In this document: positions 6,823 through 13,904 of the stretch, piece after piece
How positions within the stretch are numbered: position 1 is the first letter of the stretch
Layout: each line of letters begins with the position of its first letter
Source of the DNA: Pseudomonadota bacterium
Lineage (GTDB): Bacteria > Pseudomonadota > Alphaproteobacteria > Acetobacterales > Acetobacteraceae
Length of the DNA: 14,548 nucleotides
Assembly (NCBI GenBank): GCA_021798375.1
Contig: JAJZHU010000023.1
Coordinates: 1 to 14,548 of the forward strand
Reading direction: 5' to 3'
Translations under genes and position numbers: made by a program
Notes under the pieces: model-generated
Seen by the model: only the letters and a program-made list of their open reading frames with translations
Database searches by the model: none
What the model was told of the DNA's origin: nothing

Positions 6823-6876
6823 TTGTTTTTACGCATGATTCACGCCTACGTGTTATTCAACCTGCGGCGATCATGC
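6823..6876 (+). repeat. 54-bp intergenic repeat, copy 2
   Basis: Identical over 54 bases to 234-287 and in the same orientation, with inverted arms GCATGAT (6833-6839) and ATCATGC (6870-6876). Unlike copy 1 it stands alone: the flanking GCTCTAG palindromes are absent, although GCTCCTCTTGC just before it is a faint echo. It lies in the 489-base gap 6627-7115. That gap also holds the minCDE terminator and the receptor leader, but no gene I can support. Confidence 0.85.
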
Positions 6877-6991
6877 CCTTAAGAGAGTGACCTTCTCCGG
6901 CACAAGTGGAGAGCAATAGATTCATCAACAGTCATTTTGCGGTCGCATGGGAATCAGGGGGAGAACTGGCACAACTCCTTTTGCCTATTTC

Positions 6992-7064
6992 GGGTACTAT
7001 TTTACCCCTTCTGGATCGCATATGAACCCCAATGTGAACAGTTCGTAATGGATTGCGATATGCG
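6992..7064 (+). promoter_or_regulatory. Inverted repeats upstream of the TonB receptor (operator/promoter candidates)
   Basis: GGGTA and TACCC (6992-6996, 7003-7007) form one inverted repeat with a 6-base spacer. CGCATAT (7017-7023) and ATATGCG (7058-7064) form a second, wider pair. GGATCGCATATG and GGATTGCGATATG also recur as imperfect direct repeats (from 7013 and 7050). No clear -35/-10 pair could be fixed. The density suggests regulator binding, but each motif alone is weak. Confidence 0.25.
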
Positions 7065-7115
7065 GGCAAGCTCCGCGTGGACGGATGCCTGCGGACAAAA
7101 TTGGGGTGAAGCGAC

Positions 7116-9317
7116 ATGATTTTGAATTATAAGCGGATTTTGCTACTTGGAACGGTCTCGGTGATGGCCATTGGCGTTCAGGCAGGGGCGCAAACGGTGC
7201 CCGCCAAGACGAAAAGCCTGGAGGAAGTGGTGATTACCGCGCAGAAGCGCCGGGAAAATCCAATGAAAACACCCGTCGCGGTGACCGCTCTCAGCGCGGC
7301 GTCGCTCAAGAACAAGGATGTGGTTTCATTGGAAAGCCTGGCGGGGGTAACACCTTCGTTCACCGTGAATTTGCAAGGTCCGACCGACGGCGCCAATATT
7401 CGCGGCATTGGGCTTTCGGTTTCCAGCCCCGCCGTGGCGCCGGGCGTGCCCATCTATCGCGATGGCATCATGCTCTCCCCCCTGCTGGCCGGCGAGCCGT
7501 TCTATGATATTCAATCGGTGGAAGTGTTGCGCGGCCCGCAAGGCACATTGGTCGGCGCCAATTCGACTGGCGGTGCTGTGTTCATCAATACAGTTAGCCC
7601 CAAGATCGGCGAGACTGGCGGCTATTTGGAAGCCAAGGCTGGCACCTATACCGATGTGGGGGTGCAAGGCGCGCTTAATATGCCGATCAATGATGAACTG
7701 GCGGCGCGCATCGCTTTCAATTACGAAACCCGCGACAGTTTTTATACCAATGTGAACACCGCGAGCCATGTGAGCCAGACGGCGCAGGGCACATCGAATC
7801 CTGGCAACTTGGATCAAAAAGACGTGCGGCTTGGATTGTTTTACAAGCCCAGCAGCCAATTTAACTTGTTGATCAAGACAAATTTCCACCAGGATAACAA
7901 TAATGGCTGGGCGCTTACGCCAGAAGCCGGCACGCCTGCCGCCACAGCATATGGCGTATCACGTCCATGGCAGATCAATTTTCCCGATGCCAACACCAGT
8001 TTTCAGGCATTTCAAAGCCGCACCAGTGTGGAGGCCAATTATCATTTTCTGAACGGGATCACCCTGCGTTCGGTGACAGGCGTGGCTTACACGCACGAGC
8101 TTTATAACACGCAGGAATTCAACGGCACCGCCAGCACACCGTTTGGCAACCATATTGAAGATCACCCTTATACCCAGGAATTCAACCTGATTTCACCTGC
8201 AAGCGCACCTGTGCATTGGGTGATGGGGACATTCAGCCAATATTGGTCGGCGGCGGTAAAGCTGACGCCCAATACTTTTGCGCCGATCGATGTGACCAAC
8301 CACGACGACAAGGTCGCCAATGCGATGTTTGGCGATGTGGGCTATAACATCAATCCGATGTTCGAAGTGCACGGCGGTTTGCGCTATACGCTGGATCATG
8401 TGATTCAGACCGGTGGAGTTTATCTTGATACCGGCGGCCATTTGCGGCGGCTCGCGCCGCAGGGCGCCGAACAGCATGATGGCATCTGGTCGGGACGGCT
8501 CGGGGCCAATATTAAATTCTCGCCGAACCAGTTTGGCTATATCACCGTTTCTCGCGGCGCCAAAACAGGCGGTGTGAACTCGCCTCCTGGTGTGGCTTTT
8601 GCGCCCGAAGAGGTGACGGATTATGAAGGCGGTTTGAAATCTACCTGGCTGGATGGGCAATTGCGCACCACCCTCGGCGGCTTTTATATGGATTATAACA
8701 ATCTGCAACTGCAACTCGAGCAGCCTTTTGCCAATACTACCCCGCGTGGCGCGATTGCCAATGCCGGCGCATCAAAGATTTACGGTGCGGAATTCACCAC
8801 CGAAGGTCATCTCGGCAATTGGGGTTTTGACGGCAATCTGGGTTACACCCATTCCAGTGTGAATGCCGGCAAGTTGTTTAACCAATATGCCTTTGCGGCA
8901 TCGGGGCAATCTTTGGTGATGTGCGGAGTTGTTGTGTCCACTGGCTGTAGCCCGGCCGCGGCCTTTGCGGCCTATACCCAATCGGTGAGCGGCGCGCCGA
9001 ATCCTTATTCACCGACCTGGTCGGGCGCGGCGGGGGTGGAATATATGTTTGATCTGGGCCAATATGGCACGCTGACGCCACGGTTGAACTTTGATTATAG
9101 CTCGGTGCAGTGGGCGTCGGTGTTTATGAACACGGTTGATAAAATGCAGGCTCGCACCTTGGTTGGCGCGCATCTGACATGGGAACGCGATACCTATACC
9201 GTGACCCTGTATGGCACCAATCTGACCAACCAATATTACATCACAGGCAACACCGCGAATGAAAATTTCCATGGTGATCCGCGTGAAATTGGCGTTTCAC
9301 TGCGTAAAACATTTTAA
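7116..9317 (+). CDS. TonB-dependent outer-membrane receptor
   Basis: TonB-dependent receptors are outer-membrane beta-barrels that import scarce or bulky ligands using energy from TonB-ExbBD. The 733-residue product has a signal peptide (MILNYKR, hydrophobic core, likely cut after AGA near residue 25) and a TonB-box-like segment EEVVITAQKRRE (about 36-47). The plug domain has ANIRGIG (93-99) and the signature VEVLRGPQGTLVGANSTGG. A long Tyr/Asn/Gly-rich barrel with alternating strands ends in aromatic F (RKTF). ATG 7116 has GGGGTGA (7103-7109) upstream. Adjacency to a secreted esterase suggests import of a plant phenolic or its products rather than iron; this is inference. No iron-receptor-specific feature was seen. 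Confidence 0.93.
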   Translation: MILNYKRILLLGTVSVMAIGVQAGAQTVPAKTKSLEEVVITAQKRRENPMKTPVAVTALSAASLKNKDVVSLESLAGVTPSFTVNLQGPTDGANIRGIGLSVSSPAVAPGVPIYRDGIMLSPLLAGEPFYDIQSVEVLRGPQGTLVGANSTGGAVFINTVSPKIGETGGYLEAKAGTYTDVGVQGALNMPINDELAARIAFNYETRDSFYTNVNTASHVSQTAQGTSNPGNLDQKDVRLGLFYKPSSQFNLLIKTNFHQDNNNGWALTPEAGTPAATAYGVSRPWQINFPDANTSFQAFQSRTSVEANYHFLNGITLRSVTGVAYTHELYNTQEFNGTASTPFGNHIEDHPYTQEFNLISPASAPVHWVMGTFSQYWSAAVKLTPNTFAPIDVTNHDDKVANAMFGDVGYNINPMFEVHGGLRYTLDHVIQTGGVYLDTGGHLRRLAPQGAEQHDGIWSGRLGANIKFSPNQFGYITVSRGAKTGGVNSPPGVAFAPEEVTDYEGGLKSTWLDGQLRTTLGGFYMDYNNLQLQLEQPFANTTPRGAIANAGASKIYGAEFTTEGHLGNWGFDGNLGYTHSSVNAGKLFNQYAFAASGQSLVMCGVVVSTGCSPAAAFAAYTQSVSGAPNPYSPTWSGAAGVEYMFDLGQYGTLTPRLNFDYSSVQWASVFMNTVDKMQARTLVGAHLTWERDTYTVTLYGTNLTNQYYITGNTANENFHGDPREIGVSLRKTF

Positions 9318-9331
9318 TCGCGTGTAGAAAT

Positions 9332-9364
9332 ATCCCGTGCCGCTTTGATAAGGTGGCGCGGGAT
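9332..9364 (+). promoter_or_regulatory. Intercistronic stem-loop between receptor and esterase genes
   Basis: ATCCCGTGCCGC (9332-9343) pairs with GTGGCGCGGGAT (9353-9364) over 12 positions, two of them G-T wobbles, around a 9-base loop. It starts 15 bases after the receptor stop and ends 28 bases before the esterase start. There is no T-run, so it is more likely an mRNA-stabilising or attenuating hairpin than a full terminator. Confidence 0.55.
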
Positions 9365-9392
9365 TGGCGGTTTCATGGATGGGTGGGCGGAA

Positions 9393-11012
9393 ATGAACTA
9401 TCCCAAATATTGGTTTGCCGCGGTGTTGTGCGTGGCGATGGTGGGCGTGGGCGCTGTGCAGGCGAAGGCGCCGCCGGTGGTTGATCCCGCCGCGTGCGCC
9501 GCGATGGCGGGGTGGCGGTTTCCGGCCACGCAAATTGGCTCCGCGGTGTGGCAAAGCGCCGGCCCGGCGAAAATCCCCACCGCCACGGGTATCATGGTGT
9601 CGTATGATTTGCCCGCGCATTGCGTGGTGCAAGGGATCACGTCGCCCTATCGCGATAAAGCGGGACGGGCTTACGGGGTGAAATTTGAATTGCGCCTGCC
9701 GGCCGCCTGGAACGGACGATTTCTGTTCCAGGGTGGCGGCGGGCTTGATGGGGTGGTGCGTCCGGCCTATGGCGACGCCAATGGCGCCAAGCCCGGTTTG
9801 GCCCGGGGCTTTGCCGTGGTCTCGATGGATGGGGGACACGACGGGCTGGATGCCAGTTTTGCCGCCAATCAGCAGGCGCGGTTGGATTTTGCTTATCGGG
9901 CGATCGGCAAGGCCACCGCCGTGGCCAAGGCGGCGATTGCTCATTTTTACGATAAGGCGCCAAGTTTTTCCTATTTCGAGGGATGCTCGAATGGCGGGCG
10001 CGAGGCGATGATGGCCGCCGATCGTTATCCGTTGGAATTCGACGGCATTGTGGCCGGTGATCCGGGTTTTCGCCTGGCTCATGCGGCGGTGGCCGAGGCG
10101 TGGAACAACCAACATCTGGCGGCGATTGCCCCCAAGGGTGCCGATGGTGCGCCGGATCTGGCGGCGGCGCTTGGCGACGGCGATCTGACGCTGATCAAAA
10201 ATCAACTGCTGGACCAATGCGATGGGCTTGATGGGTTGCGCGACGGTGTGATCAATAATCAGGCCGCGTGTCATTTTTCGCCGGCAAGCCTGCAATGCAA
10301 ACCGGGGCAGACCGCAAATTGCCTGAGTGCGGCCAAGATCGCGGCGATCCAGGCCGTGTTCGGTGGCGCCCATGATAGCAAAGGCAACGCGCTTTACAGC
10401 GGCTTTCCTTATGACGGCGGCATTGCCGAGGTGGGTTGGCGGCTGTGGATGCTGGGTATTCCGCATCAGATGAAAAGTCTCAACGTGATTTTGGGCGGGC
10501 CGTCGCTGTCGCTGTATTTCATGACTCCGCAGCAGCCAGACCGCAGTGTCTATACGCTCGATTTCGACCATGCCGACGCCGAGATCGCGCAAACCGCCGC
10601 GATCAACGACGCGGATTCCACGATGCTTAACAGTTTTTCCGGCCATGGCGGCAAGCTGCTGATTTACCAGGGCACCAGCGATCCGGTGTTTTCGGCGTTG
10701 GATGTTCAGGCCTGGTATCGGCATCTGGTGGCCACCGACAGCGACGCTGATTCCTATGCGCGTCTGTTTATGGTGCCGGGGATGAATCATTGCGGCGGCG
10801 GGGTGGCGACCGATCAGTTTGATCCGCTTTCGGCGGTGCAGGCGTGGGTTGAACAGCATCGCGCGCCTGACCGCATCGTGGCCACGGGCGCGGCGTTGCC
10901 GGGACAATCGCGCCCGTTGTGTGCCTATCCGCGCTATGCCCAATTCCAGGGCGGAGATCAGCGTCAGGCGGCCAGTTTTGCGTGCGTTGCCGCCGATGCA
11001 ACAAAACACTGA
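9393..11012 (+). CDS. Secreted tannase/feruloyl esterase-family hydrolase
   Basis: This 539-residue protein belongs to the tannase/feruloyl esterase family, which hydrolyses esters of phenolic acids such as gallate, ferulate, caffeate or chlorogenate. A signal peptide (residues 1-26, cut after AKA) predicts export. The family hallmarks are visible: nucleophile C198-S199 in GCSNGGRE, acid D430 in TSDPVF, and H466-C467 in GMNHCGG, giving the CS-D-HC arrangement with a disulfide joining the triad. The lid-domain calcium loop DGLDGLRDGVI (277-287) is bracketed by C276 and C293. ATG 9393 was chosen because it yields a clean signal peptide and has GGGCGG just upstream; ATGs at 9345 and 9375 are alternatives. 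Substrate cannot be read from sequence. It lies 75 bases after the TonB receptor and 25 before the DUF3237 gene. Confidence 0.92.
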   Translation: MNYPKYWFAAVLCVAMVGVGAVQAKAPPVVDPAACAAMAGWRFPATQIGSAVWQSAGPAKIPTATGIMVSYDLPAHCVVQGITSPYRDKAGRAYGVKFELRLPAAWNGRFLFQGGGGLDGVVRPAYGDANGAKPGLARGFAVVSMDGGHDGLDASFAANQQARLDFAYRAIGKATAVAKAAIAHFYDKAPSFSYFEGCSNGGREAMMAADRYPLEFDGIVAGDPGFRLAHAAVAEAWNNQHLAAIAPKGADGAPDLAAALGDGDLTLIKNQLLDQCDGLDGLRDGVINNQAACHFSPASLQCKPGQTANCLSAAKIAAIQAVFGGAHDSKGNALYSGFPYDGGIAEVGWRLWMLGIPHQMKSLNVILGGPSLSLYFMTPQQPDRSVYTLDFDHADAEIAQTAAINDADSTMLNSFSGHGGKLLIYQGTSDPVFSALDVQAWYRHLVATDSDADSYARLFMVPGMNHCGGGVATDQFDPLSAVQAWVEQHRAPDRIVATGAALPGQSRPLCAYPRYAQFQGGDQRQAASFACVAADATKH

Positions 11013-11037
11013 TAATATTCAACCGGAGGAGGCGATC

Positions 11038-11538
11038 ATGCGTGTGATAATCGTGGCTATGGCTTTGTTGAGTGGAACTGCCTTCGCCGGGCAACCGCCG
11101 GCCCCGGCGCCGCTGACCACCAGTTTTGCATTCTCTGAAACGGTTACACTGACGCCCATGCAGGTTATTGGCGCCACGCCGCTGGGGGTGCGCCAGTTGG
11201 TGCCGATCACCGGCGGCAGTTTCGCCGGTCCCGGTTTGCGCGGCACTGTGGTGCCGGGTGGGGCGGATTGGCAATTGCGGCGCGCCGATGGATCTTTGGT
11301 GATCGAGGCCGATTACATGATCGAAACCGACGACCATGTGCAGATTCATGTGCATAACCAAGGGATTATTATGCCCCCGCACGATGGCCAACCGCGCTAT
11401 GTGCGCACCACGCCGCAATTTGAGGCGCCGATGGGAAAATATGGCTGGCTGAACGACGCGATATTCACCGGCACGCTCGGCCCGGCAGGAGATAAGCAAC
11501 ACCCGGCGGTGCAAGTGACGATATTCAAGATCAATTAG
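11038..11538 (+). CDS. Secreted DUF3237 family protein
   Basis: This 166-residue protein has a signal peptide (MRVIIVAMALLSGTAFA, cleaved before GQPP). It matches the DUF3237 pattern: a GxxPxGxRQLVPITGG segment, GLRGTVVPGGADWQLRRADG, IEADYMIETDDHVQIHVHNQG, and a C-terminal YGWLNDAIFTGT. The fold is thought to be a small beta-barrel and the function is not established; the family recurs next to aromatic-compound degradation genes. A near-consensus ribosome site, GGAGGAGG (11025-11032), lies 5 bases before ATG 11038, so it may be expressed well. The gap to the esterase gene is 25 bases, so the two are probably co-transcribed. A role in handling the released phenolic is a guess. Confidence 0.85.
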   Translation: MRVIIVAMALLSGTAFAGQPPAPAPLTTSFAFSETVTLTPMQVIGATPLGVRQLVPITGGSFAGPGLRGTVVPGGADWQLRRADGSLVIEADYMIETDDHVQIHVHNQGIIMPPHDGQPRYVRTTPQFEAPMGKYGWLNDAIFTGTLGPAGDKQHPAVQVTIFKIN

Positions 11539-11674
11539 ACCGATTGACAACCTCGTGACAGAATGATGACGGGATGCGATAAGGGTAAGTGCATTTATGG
11601 TGCCTGCACATTGATCGCGTTGCTGTCTGGGGGATGGTTGTGAAGAATTTATTTTATACGCGCTTTGGGCGGCA

Positions 11675-12844
11675 ATGGTAAACGCGCTTACGGTTTACGC
11701 CGCCGCGGATTTCTCTGCCGACCCCCCCGGCAATGGCGCGGGAGCGCTTGTCCAGCGGTTCGAGGCCGCGCTTGCCGCACAGGATTGGCCTTGTGGGATA
11801 GTGTTTGGGCCGGAAAGCCTGTTGGCCGAACAATATGAAGCCTCGCCTTATCTGGTGCGTCAGGCATTGCGTATTCTGGAAGCACGCGGATTGGGCCGGA
11901 TGCGGCGTGGTTCGCCGGGCGGTTTGCAGTTGCATCTTCCTACCGCGCGAATGACCGCCCAGGCAATGATGCTGCATCTTTCCGCCGTCGGCGTAACTTC
12001 GCAGCAGGTTGCCGCCTCGCGCCGCCAGGTGCAGAATTATTGGCCGCAGGGCGCGTCATCCCGCGCCACCCAATTCATCGATACGATGCTGCAAGAGTTG
12101 GATCATTGCTTTGTCGAGGAAGAAGAGGGGACGAAGGCGGACGATCTATCCCCCAATCGGGCCTTGGGCGTCGCGCGGCGTATCGTACGTGATGCCAGGA
12201 GCGGGATCCGTGGGCGCGGAACAGATGTGCCGCTTGGAACGATCGAGGATTTGTGTGATCGCTATCATTCCTGCCGGCCGGTGATGACGCAGGCGGTGCG
12301 CATCATGGAAGATTTTGAATTGGTCACATTGATGCGCGGCCGTTCGGGAGGGCTGCGTTTGCGATCGCCGTCGTCTTCGATGATCACGCGCGTGACATAT
12401 GGACATTTTGCCGCGCAGCAGATTGTTTCCGATCATGCCAGCGAGATTATTTGGGCGGCAAATACCGCCAGCGCCGTGCGCGCCGCCGAACGTTCGGCGC
12501 ATGATTTGGCCGAGTTGCGCCATTTGCGTGATCTGATGACGCCCCAGGCATTCATGGCCGGCACGCCGTGGGGACAGATTGCGACGTTTCGATGTCTGGC
12601 GGATCGCGCGGGCGATCCTGTGCTGCACATGATATTGCGTTGTTTTTTTGTCTATAAATTCCGTGCCGGCATGATCCCGTTTCCGCGAATTTCTCATCCC
12701 CATGCACGCAGGATCGTCGATACGACGAATGGCATGATCGACGCGGTGATGCGGGGGCGGTCGGATCTGGCGGAGCAGGCGGTGACGGATTGTCGTCAAT
12801 CGATGCATGATTGGCATTTCAGCGATGGAGCCGCCAGAGTTTAA
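11675..12844 (+). CDS. GntR-type regulator with two tandem winged-helix domains and degenerate FCD-like domain
   Basis: This 389-residue protein is a transcription regulator of unusual build. Residues about 24-89 form a GntR-like winged helix (FGPESLLAEQYEASPYLVRQALRILEARGL, then RRGSPGGLQL). Residues about 164-232 form a second one (PLGTIEDLCDRYHSCRPVMTQAVRIMEDFEL, then RGRSGGLRL). The PGGLQL/SGGLRL wing ends are 143 residues apart, consistent with internal duplication. A helical C-terminal part (about 233-380) resembles an FCD ligand domain, but the usual F-H pair reads FRC (306-307 region), so metal binding may be lost. ATG 11675 is the only standard start in the frame after the stop at 11612; it lacks a good ribosome site. 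A GTGCA/TGCAC inverted repeat lies upstream (11589-11609). It probably controls the receptor/esterase genes. Confidence 0.75.
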   Translation: MVNALTVYAAADFSADPPGNGAGALVQRFEAALAAQDWPCGIVFGPESLLAEQYEASPYLVRQALRILEARGLGRMRRGSPGGLQLHLPTARMTAQAMMLHLSAVGVTSQQVAASRRQVQNYWPQGASSRATQFIDTMLQELDHCFVEEEEGTKADDLSPNRALGVARRIVRDARSGIRGRGTDVPLGTIEDLCDRYHSCRPVMTQAVRIMEDFELVTLMRGRSGGLRLRSPSSSMITRVTYGHFAAQQIVSDHASEIIWAANTASAVRAAERSAHDLAELRHLRDLMTPQAFMAGTPWGQIATFRCLADRAGDPVLHMILRCFFVYKFRAGMIPFPRISHPHARRIVDTTNGMIDAVMRGRSDLAEQAVTDCRQSMHDWHFSDGAARV

Positions 12845-12851
12845 GCCCGGC

Positions 12852-13730
12852 TTAGGCGACCAGTTTGCGCAATTCCGCGGCAAACCCGATGGCGGCGCGC
12901 GTGGCGGGCCGCCAACGATGCTGTAGCAGCGAGACAATAAAATTATGCTGCGGCGAGAATTCCCGCAATTCCAGTTTGGCAAAACTGCCGCCCATCACGC
13001 TGAATTCATCGACCAGTGCGATTCCGGCCCCGGCCAACACCAACGCGCAGGCGGTATGGCCAAAGCGAACCTCGATCGCGATTTTTTGCGGTATTTGGGC
13101 TTGTGCGAAGGCGTCTTCGATCATTCGTCCCTGGCTGGTGTCGCGGTGATACGAGATCAACGGATAGGCCGCCAAATCCGCCGGAGTCACCTCGGATTTT
13201 TCCAACAATGCGTGTCCTTGCGGCATGACGCACATCAGTTTGCCGCGGCACAATGTTTCGACCATAAGAGCGGGGTCGTCGCTGGGAAACATCGCGATGC
13301 CCAGATCGGCTTGCTGTGTCATCACGGCTTCAATCAACTCGGCCTGCGGCATGATCTCCAGCCCGATTTGCAGTTCTGTGCGGCCTTGGCAGAAATGCGC
13401 GATGGCTTGCGGCACCAACGCCAGTCCCAGGCTGGGGCTGCACGCCAGCCGCAGCCGTCCCACGCGGCTTTCCGCCAGGTCACGCGCGATGTCGTGCAAA
13501 ATCTCGATGCCGCGATAGGCTTTTTCGACTTCTGCATAAAGAAACCTGGCTTCCGGTGTTGCATAGAGCCGTCCCTTGATGCGTTCGAATAAGCGCATTC
13601 CAAGCGAGTCTTCGGTGTGTTGCAGCAGCCGGCTTATGTTGGGTTGCGACACATGCAATGCTCTGGCCGCGCCACTGATGCCGCCATTTTGCATAATGGC
13701 ACGGAAAACTTCGATCTGTCTCAGATTCAT
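12852..13730 (-). CDS. LysR-family transcriptional regulator
   Basis: This is a 292-residue LysR-type regulator. The N-terminal helix-turn-helix (about 18-37, in NGGISGAARALHVSQPNISR) is followed by the linker helix HTEDSLGMRLFER. The periplasmic-binding-protein-like effector domain begins at about residue 92 (GRLRLACSPSLG) and includes DLGIAMFPSDDP and an ALVLAGAGIALVDEF segment near the C-terminus. Length is standard. It is divergent from the shikimate/quinate dehydrogenase gene, the usual arrangement for a LysR activator and its target; a matching box lies at 13780-13798. Ribosome site is weak (GGCGAG 9 bases before the ATG). The effector is unknown; quinate, shikimate or a phenolic acid are inferred from context. 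It converges with the tandem-wHTH gene, with 7 bases between stops. Confidence 0.93.
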   Translation of the reverse strand: MNLRQIEVFRAIMQNGGISGAARALHVSQPNISRLLQHTEDSLGMRLFERIKGRLYATPEARFLYAEVEKAYRGIEILHDIARDLAESRVGRLRLACSPSLGLALVPQAIAHFCQGRTELQIGLEIMPQAELIEAVMTQQADLGIAMFPSDDPALMVETLCRGKLMCVMPQGHALLEKSEVTPADLAAYPLISYHRDTSQGRMIEDAFAQAQIPQKIAIEVRFGHTACALVLAGAGIALVDEFSVMGGSFAKLELREFSPQHNFIVSLLQHRWRPATRAAIGFAAELRKLVA

Positions 13731-13779
13731 CTAGTGGTACTCGCCAAATTGCCAATATCGCCGCTTGGATCTTGGAAAA

Positions 13780-13798
13780 CCATACCTTAATGGTATGG
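13780..13798. promoter_or_regulatory. LysR operator (ATAC-N7-GTAT)
   Basis: CCATACC (13780-13786) and GGTATGG (13792-13798) are perfect 7-bp inverted repeats around TTAAT. They contain ATAC-N7-GTAT with the LysR-typical T-N11-A spacing (T13783, A13795). The site overlaps the -35 position of the rightward promoter and lies between the two divergent genes. Confidence 0.75.
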
Positions 13799-13804
13799 GC
13801 GACG

Positions 13805-13818
13805 TATATAATTATATA
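13805..13818. promoter_or_regulatory. Palindromic -10 region serving both divergent genes
   Basis: TATATAATTATATA is a perfect 14-bp palindrome, so TATAAT can be read on both strands (13807-13812 rightward, 13816-13811 leftward). Rightward, 17 bases upstream is ACCTTA inside the LysR box: a poor -35, as expected for an activator-dependent promoter. The leftward -35 position is also poor. Confidence 0.55.
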
Positions 13819-13904
13819 AGATCATTATGGTTGCTTGCGCTAATCTGGAAGCGAAGTAAGAGCCGTCCGGCAGGCGGTAATGCGGTGAACGGAATGATAC
13901 ATCA

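Noticed and set aside
6937..7119. 60-codon plus-strand frame just before the TonB receptor
   Set aside because: No ribosome site, no family resemblance, atypical Cys/Trp content, and it overlaps the receptor start and the repeat-rich leader.
9297..11009. Minus-strand open frame of 570 codons
   Set aside because: It is the antisense of the tannase-family gene, which has a signal peptide and full catalytic motifs. The shadow product is Arg/His/Pro-rich with no domain.
10768..11550. Minus-strand open frame of 260 codons
   Set aside because: It runs antisense across the end of the esterase gene and the DUF3237 gene; both plus-strand products match families, this one does not.
11589..11609. GTGCA/TGCAC inverted repeat upstream of the tandem-wHTH gene as a defined operator
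   Set aside because: Arms are only 5 bp with an 11-base spacer; too common by chance to call as a separate feature.
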